Below, in pieces: positions 45,300 through 56,925 of a stretch of 64,000 bases of DNA. Origin of the DNA: Glossina fuscipes (taxonomy: Eukaryota; Arthropoda; Insecta; Diptera; Glossinidae); contig NW_023998459.1 of the NCBI RefSeq assembly GCF_014805625.2, positions 2,396,924-2,460,923 of the forward strand, read 5' to 3'. The notes below the pieces were generated by a model. It had not been told where the DNA came from. It was given only the letters and a program-made list of their open reading frames with translations, and ran no database searches. Position 1 is the stretch's first letter; every line of letters starts with the position of its first letter. Made by a program: the position numbers and the translations under genes.

Positions 45300-46075
45300 G
45301 ACCGCCTATCTATCTCTTAAATTTATTCTTTCGTATCTTCATCTATTGTCAAAAGTTTACCTGCTAAAAATCAGGTAATATAAATCCAAATAAAAATATA
45401 AAAAAATTTATTGGATATTTTAATCCATTTTATTTCTGAGAGGAATATTTCTAATACCCTTGATGTGGAGAAAGGAGAATAAATATTTTCAAGATTTACA
45501 TTCCAACAAGTGGTCGCTCATTTATTTACTCTCTAAAATAACAAAATTCGAAGATCAAATACATTGTGTGGTAACTGACGCGCGCGAGATCGTACGCTTT
45601 TGATTGTTCTATTGCTTAAATTATTCTTATCGTTTTGTACGCGTTTAAAGCTAAGTATTTGTAAAAATATAAAAGTATTAAAGGTGTAAAAGTGTAAGAA
45701 TTACATTAATTACATTAAAATTTTGTGATTTTCATTTTGGTTCTTGCGATTAGCACTTGTGCTCGCAATAGTAAATCTCTTTTGAGTTTTTTTTTTTTCT
45801 TCCTTTGGTGTTAAAAGCTCTTGGCTTTTTTACCGTTACTTCAGTAGTGTAAATTTTACGTGTAATTTTAGAGATCATTTTTCTGATTTTTATTCTCTCT
45901 TTTTTTCGTGCTTCCAGTTTGGTTTTGCTTTCTGTTGTTCTTTTGCGCTCTTGTTACAGTAACAACGGAACGGAGAAGTTTTCTTAAATATCTTAAATTT
46001 ATAGATAAACTTAGTGTTGTGGATTCCTTTGAATTTGTTCTTTTTTGTCCTAATAATTCACTTCTTTCTTTGTGT
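45300..46075. other. No certain gene; may include leader of LINE copy F
   Basis: T-rich sequence leading into ORF1 of copy F. It shows no clear match to the duplicated leader of copy C. Confidence 0.35.
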
Positions 46076-46084
46076 TGACTTGAC

Positions 46085-47097
46085 ATGGAGTGCTTATATA
46101 TACCATGTCGCGCAAAAACAGACCCAGAATCGGAAAGATTCGTTTCATGTTGGGTCTGCGAGCGCAAAGGCTTAAATGGTCATGCCCTGACGGTAGGCAG
46201 CGAGACATTGATTTCTGCAAACGTGTCAGGGAGACGCGAAATAGTTTCTCGGAATTGGGTAGAAATCTCAGCTCGTTGTGGGAGAAGTTTGAGCTAATTA
46301 AGTCTAGGTAGGTTTGATGAATGTCGTTTCATTGAGCACTCATCTTCTACCCAAGCCAGAAAGATAACAACTCGTAGTGTAGCGTGTGGGACGTCACCTC
46401 TGAGTTCTTCTAAATCTGATTCGTTAGTACAAGTTACCGCTCCCTCTAACTCTAAAATGAACGTCAATGCTTCCGATATTGTTAAGTCGGTCGATAACAA
46501 CATAGTTACAAACAAGCCGGCAAGTCTTTCTGTTTTAAGCTAGGCTGAAGTGGCAAGGGTACCTCCCCCAGAGCCGCCACTCACTCTAATCAAGAGCCAT
46601 CGCCTAAAAATAATGAAGAGAAAAATAAGTCATCCTCTCCTCCTGGCTGTTCGCGTGTGAATGCTGGTCACCAGACTGGGCAAGTCTCACAAGCTGCCGG
46701 TACAAGGGCGATAACCCCATCTATATTTTCCCCAACTCGAAACTCTTCTACTGTGAACCCCCCTCCTGTTCCAAATAATGACATTTTCTTGACGCCAGTT
46801 CCTCCCAGAAAAGCAATATTTGTGTCAAGACTGGCACCTGAAACATCGGTGGATAACATAAAAGGTTATCTGGCGACGAAAGTCCCATCAGTCAACTTAA
46901 AGCGTGTTAGCATCTTCAAAATGGCTCCTTCTCAAGCTAGGGCAATCTCCTCTTTTAAAATATTAGTTCCGACTGAAAACAGTGATATGTTGTTAAACAA
47001 ATCACTGTGGCCAGTAGGATCCTTGATTAAGGAATTTATCGCTCGAGATCGTTCCCGTAATACCAAAGCAATAGTCTTGTTGCCTTCAAAAAACTAA
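46085..47097 (+). pseudogene. ORF1 of copy F
   Basis: The PHD-like finger starts as in copy C, but the segment around HAKCAG is deleted out of frame, so the sequence continues in the next frame with LKWSCPDGRQRDIDF and LSSLWEKFELIKSR to 46311. Decayed middle sequence follows (SSKSDSLVQ, AEVARVPPPEP). The last 146 codons (46657-47097) are open and hold PPRKAIFVSRLAPETSVDNI, VPSVNLKRVSIFKMAPSQAR and LIKEFIARDR, closely similar to copy C. The good state of this domain contrasts with the finger. Confidence 0.75.
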
Positions 47098-47099
47098 AT

Positions 47100-49065
47100 G
47101 TTTCTTCAGGCCCATTATCTCTCATTTATCAAAATGTTAGGGCCCTAAATTCAAAAATTCGTTTTACTTTTCTAAATCCAGTGAGTACGGAGTTTTTCTG
47201 TTTGGCCTTCACTGAAACTTGGCTAAAATGTGATCTTCATTCCGCGGAACTTTTTCACAATTCTTTCCAAGTCTTTAGAAATGATCGCATTGGTGTTGGT
47301 GTATTAATTGCCATATCTGCGTCAGTCACGTCCAATTCAATAGAATTTCCCACTTCTCCTGACGTTGAATTTACCGCCATTCGTTCGAAAATGCCTAATA
47401 AACAGCTATTTATAACCTGCTCCTATATTCCCCCAAATTCTGATCTCCATTTACAAGAAACACGCTGCCCTCATTTGTGAAGTGGCCAAGCGGTCTAGAC
47501 GTAACGATTCGGTGGTTGCATTGGGTGACTTCAACTGGCCTCAAGCTACTTGGTGTTACAGTGATAGTTCTGGCTGTTTGATTCCTACTTCAACGTCTGA
47601 TAGGGTTGTTGAGTTCTTTAGTTCTTTGATTATAATTTGGTTCAATATAACCGTACCACTAATTGTAGCGGTAGACTGCTTGAACTCTACTTTGCCAATT
47701 TCCCTGAGATTAGTGTAAACGGTTGTCCACATATTAGTTTACCTGGGGATCCTTATCATCCAGCAATGTGCATTTCCTTTCATCACAAGCATGATGATTC
47801 GTTGAACTGGCTTAATGTGCCAAATCAAACTTTTTTAAATAAATATTATTTTCATAAAATCAATATTGTATTGCTAAAAAAAACATCGTCTTTCACATAT
47901 GAGGCTTGATTTCTCAACGGGAAATATTGAAAGCTTATTGTCATCGTTCTACAATACATTAAATCTAGCTATTGCTGCATCTGTTCAGATCAAGCAGTGC
48001 CGACCTCGTAGCGCATACATTAAATCTTGCGCTGTGGAGTTATGTGGTGTGATCTCAAAGATTTTTAACCTGTCCTTGAATTGAGGTGTTTTTCCTTCGT
48101 GTTGGAAGAGTAGTTTCGTTATTCCTATCCAAAAAAATACAAGTAAACAATTTGTGTGAGAACTACAGAGTCATAGCCAAGTCGAGTGTCTTGCCTAAGT
48201 TGTTCGAGCGAATTGTGACACAGAACTTGCTCTTTGCCATTAATTCGTATATTTGTCCGCACCAGCACGGCTTTCGGAAAGGGCGATCTACAGTCACTAA
48301 CTTGTTAGAGTTTACTTGCTATGTTTTCAAGGCTTTTTTTAGTGGCTTCCGCACAGATGTGATATACACTGATTGAAGCAAAGCGTTTGATATGGTTAAC
48401 CATAACTTACTTATCTTTAAACTCCAAGCCTCTGGCTTCACTTTCTATTTAGGGAAATGGATAAGCTCTTATCTGCACAATAGATCCTTCAGGGTTTTGT
48501 TTAACTCCATCACCTCGGATGAATTCCCCGTTACGTCTGGGGTACCTCAAGGAAGTCACTTAGGTCCTATTTTATTTCATTTATACATTAATGATCTCCC
48601 ATCGGTGGTTAATTCCCACAGATTTAGGCGATGTATTTGACTATAGGTTACGTTTCAACTTGCATATTGAGCTCTCGATAAGCAAAGCTAGGTCCGCGCT
48701 TGGTTTTATAAAAAGGTGGTCCAAAGAGCTTGATGATCTTTATATTACGAAAAGTCTTTACATGTGTTTAGTTAGGCTTATACTTGAGTATGCCTCTGTT
48801 GTGTGGTCTCGTTCATATAAGTGCTACGTAGATTCAATTGAATTTGTTCACAAGCTATTGTTGCTGTTTGCCCTTAGGAATTTGGCTTGGCACCTGATTG
48901 ATCCTCTTCCAGCCTATGAAAATAGGTTGCTTCTGCTGTCTTTACCGTCTTTTGTGAAACTTAGGTTTGTTCTTGGAGTTTTCTTTGTAATCAAAGTAAT
49001 AAATGGTGCTATTGACTCGCCTTCATTGCTTGGTGGAATAAGCTTCTCACTTTATCTTGGTTAAG
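47100..49065 (+). pseudogene. ORF2 of copy F: endonuclease-reverse transcriptase
   Basis: Endonuclease: FTETWLK at 47207, PDVEFTAIRSKMPNKQL near 47360, SYIPPN; shifted frame with ALGDFNWPQATW at 47518; shifted again for DPYHPAMCISFHHKHD. After the linker deletion: ELCGVISKIFN near 48039, HGFRKGRSTVTNLLEFTCYV near 48270, then motif A as D-stop-SKAFDMVNHNLLIFKLQ with a TGA at 48374-48376. Motif B is VTSGVPQGSHLGPILFHLYI near 48533. Sequence then jumps from NDLPSVV to TDLGDVFDYRLRFNLHIEL, deleting motif C (YADD). The thumb and C-terminus to 49064 are open (FIKRWSKELDD, YVDSIEF, ENRLLLLSLPSF). Confidence 0.85.
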
Positions 49066-49559
49066 CCTAGTCAGTGTAAATATAATTGGGAACTGTTTAA
49101 TCCGCTCAGAGTAGTTTGCAAGAACCTAAATGACGTCTATCACTTATTCTCATTATCGGACTCTTTAAAGTCAATTAAAGCAACATTGCTTAATAGGCAC
49201 GATTTACGTATGTCGTACTAGCTTTTAACCTTAAAAAGTCGTTACGATTCCAAAATTGTTGTTAATTATTATCGGCTGCCAGGCTTATGCATGTTTGCGA
49301 TGGCTTAGGGGTTTATTTGCAATTTGTTCCTGAACTGGTTGTAAGTGTGGCTCTATGCTGGTTGTGTACATGCTTGTTTCTTTTTTCTTTTTTTCCTTCT
49401 TATTTATTTTATTATACTTGTACTAAGTTCTATTATTAATTAATATAAGTTTTGCTTTAAGTGCCAATTGAACTCGACTTTTATTTGTTTAGTTGAGTTT
49501 CATGTATAAGTAGAATTAAAATCAATAATTAAATAAATATATAACGTAGCATTGATATA

Positions 49560-49870
49560 ACACATATATTTTATAGTGCATGCCGACCTGTAACAGGCAC
49601 ATGGATTTCATTTCTATTACAACAGCCATGGACGTCTGGCAAAATAATTCTTTGGGATAATTCTTTTTGTTTGACTTACGGACAGGGGATGTGAGGCTCA
49701 GCATAGTCGTTATCCCTGAAAAACAGCGAGGTACTTGACTCACGGGAAAGGGATGGCAGTCTCTGCTTAGTAGCTGTCCCTCAACAAAGGATAAGACCAA
49801 TCTCTCTGATGACTTTTCGAACATTTAGGGATAATAAAAGCAACTAGAACACAGGCAAGAACTCACAAGT
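49560..49870 (+). mobile_element. LTR-like fragment with duplicated leader hairpin
   Basis: Directly follows the tail of LINE copy F. It contains TTTGACTTACGGACAGGGGA and a hairpin AGGGGATG...ATCCCT (49684-49717). A second diverged unit, AAGGGATGG...GTCCCT, lies at about 49747-49782. This matches the leader element of the LTRs at 3936-5941 and 39264-40390, but the sequence beyond differs. A GATAATAAAAGC near 49834 may be a polyadenylation signal, and GTGGCGCTATTGG at 49871 could be a primer-binding-site-like sequence. Boundaries are not defined. Confidence 0.4.
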
Positions 49871-51012
49871 GGCGCTATTGGCTCAAAAGGTTGGCTGCTC
49901 TAATCTATGCCGCGTATTTTCCAGAACTTCGCTACATACGGAATGCGGACAATAATATCTGATAAAGTCACTACAAATAATATTCGGGCCGCGAGTCACC
50001 ACGCAGGTTTTCTTCGTTAGAAAATCACATTTACATTTACATAATACATTTATCGCTGTTAATACGTAAATCATAACAGTCTATCAAAATCGTTTTCGTC
50101 CACGAAATCGTAATTAGCTATCAAGTTTCCGCTAAATAATATATAAAAGAAAGTACGATTGTCAAAGATACCCAGATAACACCCGTTTCATTGAAACACT
50201 TCAAACTCATATAAATCGTCAGTTGTGCGTGTAAGCGCCAGGGATTATTCAACAACTTCCAAAGCACCGCTAACATCGTACATTGCACAAAGTTTAACAT
50301 AATTCTATATATAAAAATTTCAAAACTTTACCCAACATTTTTTTCGGGTGGTTGAAATGGATGACTTCCGCAAATTGATGCTTAAATTAATTTTTTAATC
50401 TTCATTTCATTATTACTAACAATCATAAATATTTCCACTCTTCTAAATAAATCTTCGATGCAGTTATAAGCAATTTCGCAGTTGCGCTTTTTGCGCAGTT
50501 CTTCCTAATTTTGTAGCGCCAATTAAGAAAATAGTGCGTAAATGGTATAAATGTTGCCAGTTTTATGAAGTGTTTCTGAGTTGCCAGCAGCTAGAAAATA
50601 AATTGCGATGTTGCGTTTGGTACGTTTTAAAAGGCGCTTTACTGAACGACATATTCTCGACTTAATATTTACATAAGCTATCGCTGCCGCTGTGAGTTTA
50701 ATGAAATACAATTTAAAGGCAGTAGATAATATTTGTTTTATCGAAAAAATGAACAACTCAATTGAAGCTTTTATACATACGTTTGGGTGTCGTTAAACGA
50801 ACTAAATTGCGTTTATGCGATTCATAATCAATATGTTCAAGCTGATGTCTCCGTCGGTCCAATATCTCTTCTGTAGAAGAGAATCAAGTAAAAATTGAAA
50901 TAGTGCGCGATACTGTGGCGAGTGAGCTGAAAATAGTAATAATAATAATCTAATAAGGAATGTGATAACCGTCCACTCAAAAAAATTATGTAAAAATCTT
51001 GAAGGAAAAAAT

Positions 51013-51138
51013 GTTTCATATGTTTTCTTTCGACTTCGCTGCATCTCTATTTGATTTGTAAACAATTTCATATGTTTTCTTTTGAATTCGCTATACCTCC
51101 CTTCGATTTCATACGTTTTCTTTTGAATTCGCTATACG
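51013..51138. repeat. Tandem repeat, 3 units of about 41-52 bp
   Basis: TTTCATATGTTTTCTTTYGA followed by ATTCGCTATAC occurs three times, starting near 51013, 51066 and 51107; spacing is unequal because the spacer varies. Confidence 0.8.
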
Positions 51139-51439
51139 CAAATTTTTTTTATTAGCAACATTTGCCCGTTGCTTTTTCAACTTACATACATATGTATAAA
51201 TATACCAATACGTTAATAATGGATATGAAAACGGGTACCTAAGTATTACGTTGAATAAGCAGCATACAATTGCTTCGAAGCCCATATATAATAATGAGAC
51301 ATTTACGAAGGTTTTTCGCGTTGTATAGGTTGCGCAGAAGCCAAATTAACTTTGCTGTGCATAAATATAAAATTTATATTAGATTAGTTAAATACACGCA
51401 CTACACATATTTAAGTTACTTTATAAAATTTATAATTTA

Positions 51440-51568
<129 letters not shown>

Positions 51569-53240
51569 TCATTTTCAAAAGCTATTGGCTTCATAATTCT
51601 TATAGGGTGAATTACGAAATAGTTTTTTTTTTTGTATTCCAGAAACGCTTAGAACGTAACCGTTCATCAAATCTATTAGATTAAAATCTTTTATTGCGAA
51701 TCCTTACTTGGAAAATATAACACTTTTTTCTGACAACATAGTATTAATAGTGTTCGTGTTTTTCAAGGAATATTTTTTCCTTATCTGTTATGCTGTTTAA
51801 AGGTACTTGCTTCTTTGTTCTTTAAAGTGCGACGACCAAGACTTTTTTCATTAACAAAATTTTTTTAACAATTAATTTTCTGTTTATTTTACGTTCACTT
51901 TTAATAATTTTATTTATAAATCTAATTTCTTCTTTAAAAAATACTTTTTTTAAATAATTCGTGACACGTAACGTGAATGTCTGGATCAATTTTGTCTTTT
52001 CTCTTCTTTCTTCCAAGCCTGTACATTCTCTCTAGGCATATCAACTTTGTTCTTCGCCGCAGTGAATAATAAGCGTTGAAATTGAAAATCCATTATCGGA
52101 TTGTAAATGGAACAAATGTTACTACCCCTATGGACATGGTGAAAGTACTTGCAGAACATAATATCAATAAAATAAAAAGTGGAATGTTAAGTATGATAAG
52201 CCGCCACTGATACAGTTAGTTTTTTATCTAGCTCTGCGGATATCTTCAGAAGATAATATGTATAAAAATGTTAACTTTATTTTAAATAAGTAGACTAACC
52301 ATATAGTCTATCTTCTCTGAATCGACTATTGCTGGTGCCCACCTTCAGCCTCAAAATTTATGTCTTTAGGATAAATATAAACATATATAGATAAATATAA
52401 ATTATTGTAATGATACCATTTATAATAAATACAGTTCTATTTTCTCCGTCCGTGAATTAATAGTAAATTACCTTTTGGTCTACAAGATATTTTTGTCCTC
52501 TTTATCAAACACTTCTTTCTTTGTTTCTTTGGTATTATCTGAGATTATCGGAATACGTTTTTAAGTCAATAGAAAATAGTTATATGTTCAATTATCTGCA
52601 TCCGAGTTTCTGCTGCTGAATAGTGAACATTTCAATTTTTCTTTTGTGTTTTATAAAAAATGTCTCGTTGTGGGTGAATAAGCAACTTATTATCAATATA
52701 TTTTAAAGAATGATTGTATTCATACTTTTGTTCCTAGTTGAAAATGTCATGTGGAAATGACCTTTCGGAGGAGGAGTGCTGGAAAATTAAAGTAATCGGA
52801 CTTGCTGGTAAGAAAATTGTAACGAAAATTAAAATTTAATTCTACTTTCTAAACTGTGAAGCTAAAAAAGGCTAAAGAAGCCTATAAGGTAGACGCACTC
52901 TATAATATGCTCACGGACTGTTACACCAAAGAATTTGCACGTACTTGCCCCTTACCGAATACCAGACGAGCGAAACTTCAACTAACCGATCGGAGACTTG
53001 CCACTGCCCACATTCTTCACTTACCCTGCCTGTTGCTTTCCCTTCGGCCAATAGAAAAGTTTGTAGGGGAACCGAAGTTGGGTCCCAAAACCCCTAACTG
53101 CCTAGTTTATGATCGCCTCTAATGATTTAAACTAATTAGTTACGTTTCGCCACAATTTTTTTTTTTAATTTTTATTATTTCATTTTTTCAAGTTTAACGA
53201 AATAAATAAAAAAGACAGTATATCATATTAGTGACCCTTA

Positions 53241-53352
53241 AAGCAAGAGGAACAATTGTAAAAATCGTGTAAGCAAGAGGAAGAATTGAATTTTTAAAAT
53301 ATTTAAAGACCCGTAAATTGTGTGAGCAAGAGGAAGTATTGTAAAAATTGTA
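53241..53352. repeat. Tandem repeat, AGCAAGAGGAA units, 3 copies
   Basis: AGCAAGAGGAANNATTG followed by a variable AT-rich spacer occurs at 53241, 53271 and 53324; the first and third also share TAAAAATYGTG-like text. Confidence 0.75.
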
Positions 53353-56300
53353 TTTACTTATATACATAAAAAAATTATATGTGAAAGGGACAATAAAAAT
53401 AGAGGCTTAATCCTTTTACCGTATTAAATACTATTTGAATATTGATGCTAAATAATAATCTACTGATTAAAAACTTAGTAATTCATTCGACATCCTGCTT
53501 GTTCTGTTTGGTTCATCAGTATTTAGAAAAGTTTTTGCATAGAAAAGTTCTTCTTCACAAAAATTAAACCGCAACATTAGCGCCAATAAAAATAAGCTTG
53601 CATAGGAATTGTCAAATAATAGTGACAGCGAAAGTCGAACTGCGACATTCAAGCATATATGAGATGTGCCATATACCATACCATGTGCAGAAATATTTGT
53701 ATGTATAAACATGACTATGTTTCTTTTGTTTTTTCTGTTTTTCTAATCAAAAGTTAACCCTACTAGCCCCTTTGTTCACATATTCAAACTAACGCCTCAA
53801 TTCTTTTCTTTTTCACGATCCGATATTTTTCTTTTACTTGTTCTACTTTTTTTTCAATTTTTGATTAACTTCCTTCCAGAGGTTTGTCTAACTAATTTTC
53901 TTGCCTTAACTATTCATACCAAACAAAACACGCGTCATTATTTTTTTTCTTTATATAATATTATTTTTATCAAAAAAATGCCAAATAAGAATTTACCAGG
54001 AATAATTTAATTTTTTTCTTCCGCTCTGCTATAATCGCATGCGTTCCTCCACCTCCGACAAGAAAAAACCCTTCTTCTTTTACTTAAGCACGCAAAGGAA
54101 ATCTGTCCATTTACATAGAAAAACGTCCAACTTTATTTTTCTTTCTTTGCTTAATTTACCTTACAATTCTGGATCTTAATTTACTTTACATTTTTAAATA
54201 TTTCATATTCATTCATATTTTAATCTTTTTTCCTTTTTCATTCCGACGTCTAAAAATCCCTTCACTGACGTTCTTCTTCTTTTCGACCCAAATATTGGCT
54301 TTTTCGAGCGAGAAGTTCACAACTCTTCGTTCGATTCTTTATTGTTTTAATGACAACGAAACGAGATCGTGAAAGAAGAAAAAACCTCATATTACAAGCT
54401 TGACGAGAGAGCAGTTGCGATAAACCTGCACTTCAAATCAGCCTCATATTACCTAAACGACTTTGATAATTACCGTTGCATAAAGCGCAGTGGATGCACC
54501 CCAGCGTAGATTAGAGTACTAAGCGGCATATTTGACACAAAACAACTAATGAATATAAGGACTATAGAATGTAGAATGAGGCCTAAATGTACAGAAATAG
54601 TGTGTGCAGAAATTTCTTATGGACGATATAGCTCTTAGATATGAACAGAAAATTGCCAAAACACGCTTAACACAACACCATAAACACCCGTATTGATTTT
54701 TTGGGAGAGAGAGCTAGTAGGCAATATTATATTTAGTGTTGAGACAACGTTTAATTTGGACAGACCATGATCATCATAAATATTGGGAAGAGATATGACA
54801 TCCTCGACTAACGTGTTAGAAGCGTAAACATAGCGATCGATCGCTTGCGGTATATGCTGCATTTAGAGCACGAGGCAAGCTAAAAAAATGATTTGTATCT
54901 AATAAAACAAGCGCGAACGCACATGTGGACTGGTGTAACATGTGTTTGTTTTATGTAAGAGTTGTTAAAGATGCATGCCTATCTCACTCTTGGGGAGAAG
55001 AGGATGGTCATTTAGAAAATTTATAGGATAAGATTAAAAAAAAAGAAAAAGTGGTCTTTAAAGTGTAGCGTTCAGAAAATATCCATAGGGTAAGAGGAAA
55101 GAACAAAGGAAAAAACAAACGAAAAGGGTGGCCTTTAAATGTGGTTGCAGTGGCGAGCAAAAATATGCTAAAACACAAATAAAAGTGGAAATTAGTAAAA
55201 AGTTTTATTAAAAATCACTTTGGCAAGTAATGAGACAGGGAGTACTCAAAAATCTAAGCGTTTTCTTAAAAAGTCTAAAAGAGACTTTGAAATTCGGGTA
55301 CACTTGCCAAAGGAAGAGATAGATGTCAAGAAATTGTATATATTAATATCTGAACGTCAAATGTCTTAAACTGTATTAAAAGATTGGAAGTCTATATAAT
55401 TTTAATCACAAACATGATGGACAAAAATGTATGACAAACTCGGAATAATTTTTGGAATTTTAGTTCATTGTGATTACAAGGAAAATGCAAACCATTAAAA
55501 ATTTTCTTGAAACTTCGAAATCAATTTTGTAATTGACACTGTGCAAAAAAAAGTAGACGCCACATTTGGAGATAAAAAAAAAGAAGATTTATAAGAAAGT
55601 CCACATTCACACATAATGCAGTGATCAAAAATTTGCGAGGTGAGTGAAGATGATAAAATATAAAGGTAGGAGTAGATATGTGAAAATTATAATATGGAAC
55701 TTTTAAAAGTCACATCAACTGATCAAAAATATTTTTAACTGCTCGTGTTTGCAATATTGCTAAAGGTAAACTGTATGGAAGGAAAACTGTATGAAAATTT
55801 TGATATTCGCAATAAGCTATAGAATGGAAGTACGTAAAAGCGAACATAGAAACCTAAAATACGTATAACTGCGGAATTGGTGTTTCAGTTATAATTTACG
55901 CAGTTGAAAGATGTGAATTGGAGTAAATATTAGGAAATACACAAACATTTATTCTATTGAAAATTTGGTGCATTTAAAATTCTAAGAACACATAGAAAAA
56001 TATTAGAGATACATAGGATCTAGAAAAAAACATAATACAACGTAAAAATAAACAAAATAGAAAAGAACGTAACATACATGAGAAAATAAATGTAGAAAGC
56101 GTACTTACGAAAAGGATAAGAAAACAACAAAAAATTTGATGAAAGTCAAATGTTGAACACTCTACGTTAATATAGACAAACAAAAAAGGACGTGCCATAC
56201 TATCGCTGTATTACACGTATACATTCATTTGTAACTTATAGTAAGGTATTTTCGCTTATACAAGTTACCTTTTTTTGTTTTTCTTTCTTTTAAAGTTCAG

Positions 56301-56529
56301 AAATAATATCTTTGTTACACAAAACAAATAAATCTTAATATAAGAATATAATTATACGAATAAAGTGCGAGCGCTTGCTTTGGTAGGTGTAAGCGCCCTT
56401 GGGACAAGCATTTAAAATCCCCCACACTACCCGAACTATCTAGATTAACAATGACATGTGCAATCTACAGCTTCAATCCTCTTTAAGTGGCACTAAGGTA
56501 GCCCTTAAAATAATCAAGTCCGTACTCCA

Positions 56530-56925
56530 ACAGTTCGGCAAACAGTGAGGACAATGAGAAATAAAGCCTTACGCTTATTAGAGAACAATTTAATAAACTG
56601 TAATGGAGATTTATACGATGGTAATTGGATGTTCAACAAGACAACGCTCCCATCCAAATCGCACGGCTTTTTAAATCACGCAATAAGTCGTTATTAAGGT
56701 GTCCACCTATGACCCCCGATCTCAATCCGATTGAGGACCCCTGGGGAGTTTTTTTTACCAAGATATTCCTCGTGTCTGAAAATATTCTACACTTCAGAAA
56801 TATAAACTTGAAATATTTTCGGAATGGGAGAAGATTGCTATGACCACTCTGAGAAACTTGGTAGGATATATACCACGCGGACTAGAACAAGTTCTTGTTC
56901 ATAACACCACTATGCTAATTACGTA
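56530..56925 (+). pseudogene. Tc1-like transposase C-terminal fragment
   Basis: Tc1/mariner transposases cut and paste DNA with a DDE catalytic triad. From about 56577 the frame reads LLENNLINCNGDLYDGNW, then in the next frame QQDNAPIQIARLFKSRN (containing the second catalytic D) and MTPDLNPIEDPWGVFF (SPDLNPIE-W, containing the third acidic residue). EWEKIAMTTLRNLVGYIPRG near 56824 is the C-terminal end. A base loss near 56632 and a shift near 56770 break it. The DNA-binding half and the first catalytic D are absent, and no inverted repeats were recognised. The element is dead. Confidence 0.8.

Larger units (their letters stand above)
46080..49530 (+). mobile_element. CR1-like LINE copy F, near full length with deletions
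   Basis: Runs from the ORF1 start (RAKTDPESERFVSCWVCE at 46110) to the 3' end GTTGAGTTTCATGTATAAGT near 49515 followed by an A/T-rich AATAAATA tail. Compared with copy C it lacks part of the PHD-like finger, about 130 codons of the linker between endonuclease and RT near 47980, and the YADD block near 48610, but keeps RT motif A. Orientation is opposite to copy C. The 5' end is not defined. Confidence 0.85.

Noticed and set aside
49866..49884. tRNA primer-binding site next to the 49.6-kb LTR-like fragment
   Set aside because: GTGGCGCTATTGG only loosely resembles known primer sites and the LTR edge is not defined, so it was not listed as a feature.
52744..52861. Small spliced gene starting LSEEECWKIKVIGLAG
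   Set aside because: A GTAAGA donor is present, but the nearest acceptors put the downstream sequence into a stop codon; no homology recognised.
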